Below, one piece after another: positions 22,867-31,128 of a stretch of DNA of 37,193 nt. The translations under genes and the position numbers were made by a program. The stretch spans positions 79,604 to 116,796 of the forward strand of contig DVOH01000016.1 of NCBI GenBank assembly GCA_018713745.1, in the 5' to 3' direction. The notes beneath the pieces are model-generated. The model was not told the DNA's origin and did not search any database. It saw only the letters and a list, made by a program, of their open reading frames with translations. Numbering within the stretch: position 1 is the first letter of the stretch; every line of letters starts with the position of its first letter. Source of the DNA: Candidatus Stercoripulliclostridium merdipullorum (lineage in GTDB: Bacteria; Bacillota; Clostridia; Christensenellales; DTU072).

Positions 22867-23748
22867 ATGGATCAACAAACCAAAACTCTGCAACCCGATT
22901 TGCAGAAATTCACCCCGCGCCCCCGTCTGGAATTGCTGATCAAATGGGTGATGTTTACCGCGGCGATCACCGGTATGGCGATTTTGTCCGCGTTTTATCC
23001 CATCTGGGCAAACGTTCCGCTTATCGTAATTCCGTCGATTCTCACTCTGATTTTTGCAAAGCCCGTATTTTTTGAAAAAATCAAACTGCTGACGCTGGTC
23101 GTCATGCGTACGTTCATCGTCTTTGCCGTCATCTTCAATCTGGGGCAGTTCTACGCCAACCTGATTATGGTGGCGATGATCATCAACATTCTCGAAGCGA
23201 CGTTGACCGACCTGAAGCACAAACAATACTTCAACTTTGTGACGGGGCTGTTCCTCGCCGTAGGCGTTGTCGCAATGCGCGCTTCCTGGGGTGCCGTAGA
23301 AGGCGGTCCGGGTGCCGAATACGACTATTATTTTGTCAACGGCTTCAACAGCGCCGCGACGATCTGCTGGGTTGTCGCCTACACGATCTGGAACTGGATT
23401 TTCGTCACCGGCGAATTTTCGTCCTCTGTCAGCCTGATGCACACCGGCTTTTTGGCGTCTCCCATCATCAGCTGCCTTGCCACGATGGGTACGCTCGGCT
23501 TCCCCGGCGGATTCGGATTGTGGTATCTCGTACGCGCCAATTCTCTTTCGATCGGCGGTTATATGCAGATCTGCTGCAAAAACTGGTTTGAGAAAGAATT
23601 CTACAACTCGAAGTTCGAAAAATTCGTGGCGTGGACGCATAAGTGGTATGTTCAGTTGGTATTGATGCTGATCTGCCTTGCTCTGATCGGCTACACCTTC
23701 ATCGGCGGTCTGATCGAAGTCGGCGTCGGCTACACGTCCGGACTTTAA
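22867..23748 (+). CDS. Multipass membrane protein, redox operon subunit 1 (DUF5692-like)
   Basis: The 293-aa protein begins at 22867, seven bases after AGGAGGA. After a short soluble N terminus it has about seven or eight hydrophobic segments (for example 25-45, 48-65, 74-92, 95-113, 123-138, 161-181, 263-285). Motifs shared in the same order with the last gene of the operon are NILEA (107-111), AYTIWN (171-176) and G-L-W-x3-R-A-N-S-L (217-227), so the two are probably distant paralogues. The layout recalls proteins labelled DUF5692; this is memory, not a search. No haem-type histidine pairs or cysteine motifs stand out. Position ahead of a flavin oxidoreductase suggests a membrane substrate or dock for it. 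The function is unknown. Confidence 0.8.
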   Translation: MDQQTKTLQPDLQKFTPRPRLELLIKWVMFTAAITGMAILSAFYPIWANVPLIVIPSILTLIFAKPVFFEKIKLLTLVVMRTFIVFAVIFNLGQFYANLIMVAMIINILEATLTDLKHKQYFNFVTGLFLAVGVVAMRASWGAVEGGPGAEYDYYFVNGFNSAATICWVVAYTIWNWIFVTGEFSSSVSLMHTGFLASPIISCLATMGTLGFPGGFGLWYLVRANSLSIGGYMQICCKNWFEKEFYNSKFEKFVAWTHKWYVQLVLMLICLALIGYTFIGGLIEVGVGYTSGL

Positions 23749-23761
23749 TTAAGGAGGCAAT

Positions 23762-25294
23762 ATGAAGCAATATGACGTTATCGTGATCGGCGCAGGCAAC
23801 GGCGGTCTTGCCGCCGCCGCAACCTTTGCCGAGCACGGCAAAAAGGTTGCCGTGTTCGAAAAGCACAATATCCCCGGCGGTTGCGGGACCAGTTTCCGCA
23901 GAGGGCGCTTTGAGTTTGAAGTCGCTCTGCACCAGCTCAGCAGCATGGGCACGCCCGAAAAACCCGGTGAACTGCGACAACAGTTCAAGCGGTACGGCAT
24001 CGAGGACAAGATCGACTGGATCGAAATCAAGGAGCTGTTCCGCGTTAATTTCCCCGACGGCACCGGCGTCAGCCTGCCCGTCGGCAAAGAGGCGTGCGTG
24101 AAGCATCTGTCCGAAGTATTCCCGCACGAGAAGGACAACATCGTCCGTTATTTCGATACGGTATACCGCTTCTGCGAAGAAGCCAATTCGTTTGCCGCCA
24201 AGTCGGCGCAGTCGACGGGCGAACCGAGCGCGCTGAAAAAAGCGATCATGAAAGCGGGCTTCCCCAAGATTTACCCCACCCTTGCCCGTTACGGTCTCAG
24301 CGCGACGCAGGACGTCATGGATGAGTTTTTCACCGACAAAAAGCTGCAGCTTGCCCTTTCGGCGTACTGGTGCTTTATGGGAATGCCGCCTTCACGCTTC
24401 CCTTGGTCCATCCTTGCCAAGTGCCTTTACATTTACACCGAGGACAAACCGTTCTATCTGCGCGGCACCTCGCAGATCATGAATCAGGCAATCGCCGAAT
24501 CCGTCCGTGAGCGGGGCGGCGACCTGTTTTTCAATACCGGCATTGCCAAAATTCTGATGGAAGGCGATACCGCCGTCGGCGTGGAAGACGAGTTCGGCGA
24601 ACGCTACTACGCAAAACGCATCGTCAGCAACATCAGCCCCATCGACACTTACGTTCAGCTGATCGGGACGGACAAAATGCCCGAAGCCGCCAACGAGTAT
24701 CTCAAACCCTATACGGTCGGAATTTCGGCGTTGACCTGCTTCATCGGGTTGGACTGCACGCCCGAAGAAATCGGCTTTACGACGTCGTTTACGCTTAATT
24801 ACGACAGCCTCGACGCCAACGAAGATTTCAAAAACGCCTACAAACTTCTGCCTTCTCACGATCCCATCGTCGCAACGTGCTATACCGTGGACGATCCCAC
24901 CGTTTCGCCGCCCGGGACTTCGGTCATCACGGCGGGAACGCTCAAATACTCGACGGAATGGGAGAAGCTGACCCCCGAACAGTATTACCAAAAGAAATAC
25001 GAAGCGGCAAACGTCATCATCGACCGTCTCGAAAAGCAGTATCCCGGTTTCCGCGATCACATCGAGGAGATCGAAATCGCAACGCCTCTTACGCACATGC
25101 GTTATCTGCACCATCCGGGCGGCGCGATTTACGGATACGAGCAGGATCTGAAGTCGTCGGTTTTCTTCTATCCTTCCGAAAGCAAGGTCAAGCATCTTGA
25201 ATTTGCAAGCGGATGGGTCAACGTATGCGGATTCGGACCCAATTATATGTTTGCCGACAAGCTGGCAAAAAGAATGTTGAAGGAGATGGACTGA
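23762..25294 (+). CDS. CrtI/RetSat-type FAD-dependent oxidoreductase
   Basis: A 510-aa flavoprotein of the phytoene desaturase / carotenoid isomerase / retinol saturase superfamily. The N terminus has the FAD-binding VIVIGAGNGGLAAAATFAEHGKKVAVFEKH followed by the GGCGTSF segment of this superfamily. The middle holds the substrate domain with PFYLRGTSQIMNQAIAESVRERGG, and the C terminus closes the FAD fold with THMRYLHHPGGAIYGYEQ. Relatives desaturate, saturate or isomerise polyprenyl chains, retinoids or carotenoids; the substrate here cannot be read from sequence and no carotenoid genes are near. AAGGAGG precedes the ATG; its stop shares a base with the start of the reductase gene (TGATG). 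Absence of a signal peptide suggests a cytoplasmic-face enzyme. Confidence 0.88.
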   Translation: MKQYDVIVIGAGNGGLAAAATFAEHGKKVAVFEKHNIPGGCGTSFRRGRFEFEVALHQLSSMGTPEKPGELRQQFKRYGIEDKIDWIEIKELFRVNFPDGTGVSLPVGKEACVKHLSEVFPHEKDNIVRYFDTVYRFCEEANSFAAKSAQSTGEPSALKKAIMKAGFPKIYPTLARYGLSATQDVMDEFFTDKKLQLALSAYWCFMGMPPSRFPWSILAKCLYIYTEDKPFYLRGTSQIMNQAIAESVRERGGDLFFNTGIAKILMEGDTAVGVEDEFGERYYAKRIVSNISPIDTYVQLIGTDKMPEAANEYLKPYTVGISALTCFIGLDCTPEEIGFTTSFTLNYDSLDANEDFKNAYKLLPSHDPIVATCYTVDDPTVSPPGTSVITAGTLKYSTEWEKLTPEQYYQKKYEAANVIIDRLEKQYPGFRDHIEEIEIATPLTHMRYLHHPGGAIYGYEQDLKSSVFFYPSESKVKHLEFASGWVNVCGFGPNYMFADKLAKRMLKEMD

Positions 25295-26457
25295 TGGCAG
25301 GGATTAAAGAAACCTTACTTTCTACCGTTCGAAACGGAAAACTGATACTTTCGGATATCGCCGCGACGCGGCGTAACGCCAACGACATTACCGTCGAAAA
25401 AGGTCGCGTACAGGCGACGATCGACCAGTTGCATCCCAAGCGTCTCTCCCTGGTGGTCGAGTCGGTTCGGGAAGCCGCCGAAGGCGCCAAAACCATCCGT
25501 CTTGCTTCGGCGACGGGATACTTGCCGCCGTTTGAAGCGGGGCAGTACATCAACGTATTTGTCGAGATCGACGGGGTCAGAACTTCGCGCCCCTACAGCA
25601 TTTCGTCTTCTCCCCGTCAGCGGGCGTATTACGAGATCACCGTTGCGCGCATTGCGACGGGTTTTGTTTCCGACTATTTTCTCGATCGGGTCAAGCCGGG
25701 CGACCGTTTGGAAGCCAACGGACCGCAGGGCGTGTTCCGGTTCAATCCCGTGTTCCACCGCAAAAAATCGGTCTTTCTTGCGGGCGGCAGCGGAATCACT
25801 CCTTTCCTGTCGATGACGCGTGAAATCCTCGAAGCGGGACTCGACCGCGAAATCGTTCTGATTTACGGGATCCGCAACACGTCTGTCGCCATCGGGCATG
25901 CCGAACTCGAGGCGTTTGCCGCGGAATATCCCAACTTCCGCTATGTCCCCGTGGTTTCGGGCGAAGAAAAGGGCTGGAAAGGCAAAACGGGATTTTTGAA
26001 CAAAGAGCTGATTGCCGAAGTCGTCGGCGACGTCAAGGATTGCACGTATTATGTTTGCGGTCCGCAGATCATGAACGATTTCTGCCTTGCCGAACTCGCC
26101 GCGCTCGGCGTGCCCGGCAAGCGCATCCGCCGCGAAATGTTCGGCGCCCGTCAGGATATCGTCAACGAACCCGGCTGGCCCGACGGCATCGCGCCCGACC
26201 GCGTATTCAAAGTCAAAGCGGGCGACCGCGTCATCGAAGCCAAGGCGGGCGATTCGTTGCTGACCTCTCTCGAAAAGGCGGGGCTTCGCGTCAACGTTTG
26301 CTGCCGCAGCGGCGAGTGCAGCCTTTGCCGTGTCAAATTGGTATCGGGCACCGTCTTTACGGCGCGCGGCGCGCTGATGCGGTTTGCCGACGAAAAATTC
26401 GGCTATATTCATTCCTGCAAGTCCTATCCCGTTTCGGACGTCGAAATCATCTTGTAG
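25294..26457 (+). CDS. NAD(P)H-dependent ferredoxin reductase fused to [2Fe-2S] ferredoxin
   Basis: The start at 25294 shares a base with the preceding stop and follows AAGGAGATGG, giving 387 aa; the track ORF adds 27 residues. After a basic N-terminal extension of about 45 residues comes the FAD domain with RPYSISSSP (99-107), the pyridine-nucleotide domain with GGSGITPF (164-171) and YYVCGPQIM (252-260), then a plant-type ferredoxin domain with cysteines 337, 342, 345 and 375 (C-x4-C-x2-C-x29-C). This is the layout of oxygenase and Hcr-type reductases: electrons pass NAD(P)H to FAD to [2Fe-2S] to a partner. Here the obvious partner is the upstream flavoprotein or a membrane subunit. No oxygenase gene is present. 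Confidence 0.92.
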   Translation: MAGIKETLLSTVRNGKLILSDIAATRRNANDITVEKGRVQATIDQLHPKRLSLVVESVREAAEGAKTIRLASATGYLPPFEAGQYINVFVEIDGVRTSRPYSISSSPRQRAYYEITVARIATGFVSDYFLDRVKPGDRLEANGPQGVFRFNPVFHRKKSVFLAGGSGITPFLSMTREILEAGLDREIVLIYGIRNTSVAIGHAELEAFAAEYPNFRYVPVVSGEEKGWKGKTGFLNKELIAEVVGDVKDCTYYVCGPQIMNDFCLAELAALGVPGKRIRREMFGARQDIVNEPGWPDGIAPDRVFKVKAGDRVIEAKAGDSLLTSLEKAGLRVNVCCRSGECSLCRVKLVSGTVFTARGALMRFADEKFGYIHSCKSYPVSDVEIIL

Positions 26458-26478
26458 CTTGCAGCAGGAGGAGGTTTT

Positions 26479-27435
26479 ATGAAAGGATTTTTCTTTGACG
26501 GATATACCGTCGAAACGATTATGATGTTTTTGGGGTTGATCGCACTGCTGGTCATCCTCAACGAGGTTTCCCGCAAAAACAAGTGGGTTGCAACGGTGTT
26601 CTACGGCGTACTGCCCTTGGTATTGGGCATCCTGGTGATCGCGGGCGTGACGTCCAGTCCGTCCTCCAAAACCTGGTTCGGCGCCCTTAAGACTTATTCC
26701 GCCGTTGCAGGTGTTATCGGCTTTATGCTGATCCGCTATATCGACAAGATCGGCAAGTCGAAGTTTGCGTTCTACTTCCCCGTCGTTATTCTGGTCGTCA
26801 ACATTCTCGAAGCGATTTATCGCGAGATCGAGGTTTACGCCAACTATACCGTACCCGTCGTCGACGAAGCCGGAATCTATATGCTCGGCGGTCCCTGGAA
26901 CATTCTCAACGCGCTGGCGGGACTTTTCCTGATGCTCAGCCTGACGGGTTGGATGGGGATCAAGGTTGCCAAAACGCCGTCGCGCGATATGGTCTGGGCG
27001 GATCAGCTGTGGTTCTGGATCATTGCGTACGACTTCTGGAATATCGCGTATTGCTACAACTGCATTTCCAGCCGTGCGATGTACGCGGGCGTTGCGATTA
27101 TCATCGCCTGTACCCTTTGCGAATGCTTCTGCAAACGCGGAATCTGGCTTCAGCACCGTGCGCAGACGCTTGCGCTGTTCGGCATGTTCAGCTTAGCGTT
27201 CGACTATTCGCAGTTCTCGGCGTTTTCGATCGTGGCGACCTATAATCCCGACGCATGGTTGACGCTGGGGATCTTGTCGTTTGTCGTCAATCTTGCCGTA
27301 TTTGCATATACGGTTTCCGTCATCGTCAAGCGCAAACGCAATCCGCTGAAGCAAGAGATGTTTGTCGAACTGAAGGCGTATCGCAGAAATCTCGAGGCAA
27401 ACAACCTGTTGCCCGACAACGCGCTGAGCGAATAA
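26479..27435 (+). CDS. Multipass membrane protein, redox operon subunit 2, cysteine-rich (DUF5692-like)
   Basis: A 318-aa integral membrane protein behind GGAGGAGG. It has about eight hydrophobic segments and a charged, helical cytoplasmic tail (KRKRNPLKQEMFVELKAYRRN). It shares NILEA (108-112), AYDFWN (183-188) and G-I-W-x3-R-A-x-T-L (221-231) with the first gene of the operon. Unlike that protein it has six cysteines in 27 residues: YCYNC (192, 195) and ACTLCECFC (211, 214, 216, 218), placed between two shared motifs. Such clustering could hold a metal or Fe-S centre or form redox disulfides at the membrane; this is inference. It ends the operon before a terminator. It has no known function that I can assign. 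Confidence 0.8.
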   Translation: MKGFFFDGYTVETIMMFLGLIALLVILNEVSRKNKWVATVFYGVLPLVLGILVIAGVTSSPSSKTWFGALKTYSAVAGVIGFMLIRYIDKIGKSKFAFYFPVVILVVNILEAIYREIEVYANYTVPVVDEAGIYMLGGPWNILNALAGLFLMLSLTGWMGIKVAKTPSRDMVWADQLWFWIIAYDFWNIAYCYNCISSRAMYAGVAIIIACTLCECFCKRGIWLQHRAQTLALFGMFSLAFDYSQFSAFSIVATYNPDAWLTLGILSFVVNLAVFAYTVSVIVKRKRNPLKQEMFVELKAYRRNLEANNLLPDNALSE

Positions 27436-27444
27436 ATTGGGATA

Positions 27445-27471
27445 AAAAACGATCCGCAAGGATCGTTTTTT
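27445..27471 (+). terminator. Terminator of the redox operon
   Basis: AAAAACGATCC / GGATCGTTTTT is a perfect 11-bp stem with a GCAA tetraloop and T tail. Confidence 0.93.
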
Positions 27472-27484
27472 CATGAGGGATCGG

Positions 27485-28204
27485 ATGGGAAAACCGGTAG
27501 CAATCTACTATGTGCGCGGACCGCGCTCGGGACGGGATTATCCCGTCCTTGTCGTCAGACGAAACGGAAACGGCGCAACCGTGCGGATCGACAAAAGATC
27601 GGAAGAGATCCGGCTCGGCGTACCGCCGACGGTCAGTCGTCGCTGGGTCGAAGATACCGTTTTGCGCTACGGCGAAAGTTGGGGAAGACGGATGGACGAA
27701 GCCCCTTTGCCCGCTCCTTCGGCGTTTGAGATCACGCTCGGGAGGGAGATGATTTTAGGCGGAAAGTCGGTTCCGATTCGCATCGAACAAGGGCAAAAAG
27801 CCCGGGGATGCGAGACGGAAGAGGGGATCGTATTATATCTTCTCCGGCCCGAAGATCGCGAAGAGGGCAGACGCGTTCTGGATCTCTGGTTCAGCGCAAA
27901 AGCTAAGTTTGAGATCCCGATCGTCTACAAGCGGTGGCACGAAATTATGTTTCCCGGGAGTCCGCTTCCCGCATTGACGATCCGCAGGATGCGTTCGAGA
28001 TGGGGGTCTTGCAATGCGGCAAAACGTCGCATCACGCTCAACGAATATCTGCTGAAAGTTCCGCCCGCATGCCTTGACTACATCGTCGTACACGAGCTTG
28101 CCCATCTGGTGCATGCCAATCACGGCAGCGATTTCTATCGTCTGGTCGGACAATATATCCCCGACTGGAAGGAGCGGCGCAAGCTGCTGAGACGGTTTGA
28201 ATAA
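27485..28204 (+). CDS. YgjP/DUF45-type zinc metallopeptidase
   Basis: The protein carries HELAHLVHANHGSDFYRLV, the HExxH zinc motif plus the third-ligand histidine of the YgjP/WLM (M48-like) family, preceded by RRMRSRWGSC and RITLNEYLLKVPP, both diagnostic. Such proteins are usually encoded as single housekeeping genes with poorly known substrates. I prefer the ATG at 27485, which has GAGGG just ahead, over 27473, whose upstream bases are the T-run of a terminator; this gives 239 aa. The gene has no obvious promoter of its own other than read-through of the redox operon terminator. It converges with the DUF1846 gene over a shared terminator. Confidence 0.88.
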   Translation: MGKPVAIYYVRGPRSGRDYPVLVVRRNGNGATVRIDKRSEEIRLGVPPTVSRRWVEDTVLRYGESWGRRMDEAPLPAPSAFEITLGREMILGGKSVPIRIEQGQKARGCETEEGIVLYLLRPEDREEGRRVLDLWFSAKAKFEIPIVYKRWHEIMFPGSPLPALTIRRMRSRWGSCNAAKRRITLNEYLLKVPPACLDYIVVHELAHLVHANHGSDFYRLVGQYIPDWKERRKLLRRFE

Positions 28205-28207
28205 AGC

Positions 28208-28237
28208 AAAAAGGCGCGACTGCGGTCGCGCCTTTTT
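28208..28237. terminator. Bidirectional terminator between convergent genes
   Basis: AAAAAGGCGCGAC / GTCGCGCCTTTTT is a perfect 13-bp stem with a TGCG loop. A and T tails at opposite ends let it act on both strands. Confidence 0.94.
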
Positions 28238-28251
28238 CGGTCAAAGGGGGA

Positions 28252-29718
28252 TCAAAGATACTCGGGGTCGCAGGTGATGTTGATGCCCAGTTTGCGGTAG
28301 ATCTGCAATTCGGCTTCGTCCAGCATCGCCGAAGCGTGGGCTTCGCATCCCCGAAGCTCCTTGAGCATTGTCAGGACGTATTCGACCGTCGGGTTGGTCG
28401 TTGCCGAAAATGACAGGGCGATCAGCGTTTCTTCGAGGTTGAGGCGGGTTGCTTCCGCTTTCAGCGTGTCGCGCTTCAGGCTTTGGATGGTCTCGATCGC
28501 GGCGGGCGAAATCAGTTTGATGGGGTCGGCAAGCCCCGCAAGTTTTTTGATGGCGTTCATAATGACGGCGGCGGAAGCGTCCAGCGTCGATTTCTCTTTG
28601 CCCACGGTCAGCGTGCCGTCCGGGAGTTGCAGGGCGATGGCGTGGCGGCCCGTCTTTTGCGCGGCGGCACGCGCTTTGGCGACGACTGCGCGATCGGCGG
28701 GGGAAATCCCCATGTCGTTCATCAGGATTTCGACGCGGTGCGCGGTGTCGAGATCGCATCTGCCTTGCTTATAGTCGCAATAAACTTTGAAATATCTGCG
28801 GATGATCTCTTGCTGTGCGGCTTTTTGGACGGCTTCGTCGTCTTCGATGGCGTAGCCGACCATATTGACGCCCATATCGGTCGGGGACTGATAAATTTTG
28901 TCGTCGCCGAGAATTCTTGCGAGAATGTTTTTGACGACAGGGAAAATCTCCAGATCGCGGTTGTAGTTGACCGTCGACACACCGTACGCTTCGAGGTGGA
29001 AATAGTCGATCATGTTGCGGTCCTTGAGGTCGGCGGTTGCCGCTTCGTACGCAATGTTGACGGGATGCTTCAGCGGAAGGTTCCAGACGGGGAAGGTTTC
29101 AAACTTCGCGTAGCCCGCTTTGATGCCCCGCTTGTATTCGTGATAAAGCTGAGAGAGGCAGGTGGCAAGTTTGCCCGAGCCGGGTCCGGGGGCGTTGACA
29201 ACGACAAGGGGACGCGTCGTTTCGATGTAGGGGTTGGCGCCGTATCCTTCGTCGCTGACAATCAGATTGACGTCGTTGGGGTAGCCTTTGGTGAATTTGT
29301 GGACGTACACCTTTTCGCCCAGCCGTTCGAGCTTGTTCTTGAAAATCAGCGCGGCGGGTTGCTCGGTGAACTGCGTAATTACGATCGAGCTGACCAGAAG
29401 CCCCAGTCCGCGCAGGTTTTTGATCAGCCTGAGAAGCTCCGCTCCGTAATTGATGCCGAAGTCGGCACGCATTTTGTTTTTTTCGATATCACCCGCGCTG
29501 ATGCAAAAAATAATTTCGCACTTGTCTTTCAGGTTTTGCAGAATTTTGGTTTTGACGTTGGGATCGAATCCCGGCAGTACGCGGGCGGCATGCAGATCGT
29601 CAAACAGCTTTCCGCCAAATTCGAGATACAGTTTGTTGTTGAAACGCTCGATGCGTTCGAGTATCCGCGCCGTTTGTTTTTCGACATACAAAGCGTTGTT
29701 GAACCCTTGCTTCATCAT
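28252..29718 (-). CDS. DUF1846 (UPF0371) family protein
   Basis: The 488-aa protein matches the DUF1846 family, common in Clostridia and streptococci: the opening GFNNALYVEKQTARILERI, FGGKLFDDLHAARVLPGF, APGPGSGKLATCLSQLYHE (a P-loop-like stretch), KHPVNIAYEAATADL and SPTDMGVNMVGYAI are characteristic. Structures of the family are known but the function is unclear; a nucleotide-related role has been proposed. The start at 29718 (or 29715, tandem ATGs) lies after GAGGAGAG; the track ORF adds 58 residues of promoter region. It has a strong separate promoter and is monocistronic. Confidence 0.93.
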   Translation of the reverse strand: MMKQGFNNALYVEKQTARILERIERFNNKLYLEFGGKLFDDLHAARVLPGFDPNVKTKILQNLKDKCEIIFCISAGDIEKNKMRADFGINYGAELLRLIKNLRGLGLLVSSIVITQFTEQPAALIFKNKLERLGEKVYVHKFTKGYPNDVNLIVSDEGYGANPYIETTRPLVVVNAPGPGSGKLATCLSQLYHEYKRGIKAGYAKFETFPVWNLPLKHPVNIAYEAATADLKDRNMIDYFHLEAYGVSTVNYNRDLEIFPVVKNILARILGDDKIYQSPTDMGVNMVGYAIEDDEAVQKAAQQEIIRRYFKVYCDYKQGRCDLDTAHRVEILMNDMGISPADRAVVAKARAAAQKTGRHAIALQLPDGTLTVGKEKSTLDASAAVIMNAIKKLAGLADPIKLISPAAIETIQSLKRDTLKAEATRLNLEETLIALSFSATTNPTVEYVLTMLKELRGCEAHASAMLDEAELQIYRKLGINITCDPEYL

Positions 29719-29746
29719 ATGCTCTCTCCTCGATTCAATCCCGTTC

Positions 29747-29775
29747 AGTATACACCAATCCGCGGGGACTGTCAA
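29747..29775 (-). promoter_or_regulatory. Promoter of the DUF1846 gene
   Basis: On the minus strand TTGACA (6/6) and TATACT (5/6) are 17 bases apart, upstream of the ATG at 29718. Confidence 0.8.
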
Positions 29776-29808
29776 TGATTTCGGACGCGCCCGAACCCCT
29801 TTTCGGGG

Positions 29809-29837
29809 TTGACAGAAAGGTCGGAAATCTTTATAAT
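29809..29837 (+). promoter_or_regulatory. Consensus promoter of the HtrA-two-component operon
   Basis: TTGACA and TATAAT (both 6/6) are 17 bases apart. The start would lie near 29844, giving a leader of about 125 bases. A second TATAAT at 29932-29937 has no good -35 box but could give a shorter transcript. Confidence 0.8.
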
Positions 29838-29968
29838 GTTGGTGGCGTTTTCGGGGCGTTCGGGCAACCGGAAAGACCGTGCATTCAGTCAAATTTTAGA
29901 CCGAGTTCAGCTGTCGTTCATATTGGTCGGCTATAATACTCTCATTATTGTATTATCGTAGGTGAAAT

Positions 29969-31105
29969 ATGCAGTATCAATACCATTACGAAGACCGATC
30001 GGACATCCGTCCGCCCAAAAAGCACAATCACGTTCTTGCCGTGATCGTCGCGGTTGTGACGGTGGCGGGGCTGTGCGTCGCCTCGGGTTTGCTGGGCGCG
30101 GCGTTTCAGCGCAAGTCGCAGGGCAGACTGATCCCCACGACTTCGATCGTCTACCAAGGGACGGATACCCATCCCCTCAAGCACTATACCGAAAACGGCG
30201 AGTTGACCGTAGAGGGCGTCGCGGCGGTTTGCGCGCCTTCGGTTGTCGAAATCCGTACCGAAGAAGTGGTGGGCGGCGGATTTTTTCAGCAATACATCGA
30301 GCAGGGCGCGGGGAGCGGCGTCATTGTCAGCGATAACGGATATATTGTCACCAACCATCACGTCGTCGACGGCGCCGAAGAAATCGTCGTAACGATCAGC
30401 GACGGGCAGCAGGCGCGTGCAACTCTTGTCAATTCGGACGCCGTGACCGATATCGCCGTCATCAAGATCGAAGCCGAAGGGCTGATCCCCGCCGTAATTT
30501 ATGCGGGGGAAGACGACGGGTTGAGAGTCGGGCAAACCGTCGTTGCCATCGGCAATCCCCTCGGAAGTCTCGGCGGCTCGGTGACGGACGGCATCATCAG
30601 CGCGTTGGAGCGCGACGTTGTCGTCGACGGGCAGAAGATGAAGCTGATGCAGACCAACGCCGCCATCAATCCCGGCAACTCGGGAGGCGGATTGTTCAAC
30701 ACCCACGGCGAGCTGATCGGGATCGTCAACGCCAAAAAATCGGGTACCGATGTCGAGGGTTTGGGATTCGCAATCCCGATCAAGACGGCATGGACGGTGG
30801 CGTCCGATATCATGAGTTACGGTTATGTGAAAGGTCGGGTCGACCCCGACGCGATCTCTTTCAACGAGATTGCGTCCAACTCGCTGTTCGGACAAAAGCG
30901 CGGGCTTTATGTCGTATCGGCACCGGGAACGCCGTTTGAGACGGGCGACTATATCGTTACCGTGGACGGACAGTCGATCAAAACCAAAAAAGAGTGGAAC
31001 GCTTTGCTGAGCGAAAAGAAAGCGGGCGAGCAGGTTGCCGTCGTCGTCGAACGCAAGGGCGTGGCGCGCGAGCTGAGCTATACGTTGCCCGAAAAGAAAG
31101 CATAG
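29969..31105 (+). CDS. HtrA/DegP-like S1C serine protease with PDZ domain, membrane-anchored
   Basis: HtrA-type proteases degrade or refold damaged proteins outside the membrane. The 378-aa protein has a cytoplasmic tail of about 20 residues, one membrane segment (about 21-46), then the trypsin-like domain with His131 in TNHHVV, Asp161 in TDIAVI and Ser238 in NPGNSGGGL, all in place. A C-terminal PDZ-like domain (RGLYVVSAPGTPFETGDYIVTVDGQSI) follows. GTAGGTGAA precedes the ATG. It lies 23 bases ahead of the response regulator gene with its own GGGAGGAGG site, so htrA, regulator and kinase probably form one operon. This echoes CssRS/HtrA-type envelope stress units, with the protease inside the regulator operon. 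Confidence 0.93.
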   Translation: MQYQYHYEDRSDIRPPKKHNHVLAVIVAVVTVAGLCVASGLLGAAFQRKSQGRLIPTTSIVYQGTDTHPLKHYTENGELTVEGVAAVCAPSVVEIRTEEVVGGGFFQQYIEQGAGSGVIVSDNGYIVTNHHVVDGAEEIVVTISDGQQARATLVNSDAVTDIAVIKIEAEGLIPAVIYAGEDDGLRVGQTVVAIGNPLGSLGGSVTDGIISALERDVVVDGQKMKLMQTNAAINPGNSGGGLFNTHGELIGIVNAKKSGTDVEGLGFAIPIKTAWTVASDIMSYGYVKGRVDPDAISFNEIASNSLFGQKRGLYVVSAPGTPFETGDYIVTVDGQSIKTKKEWNALLSEKKAGEQVAVVVERKGVARELSYTLPEKKA

Positions 31106-31128
31106 ACGGCTGAAAGGGAGGAGGAGCC

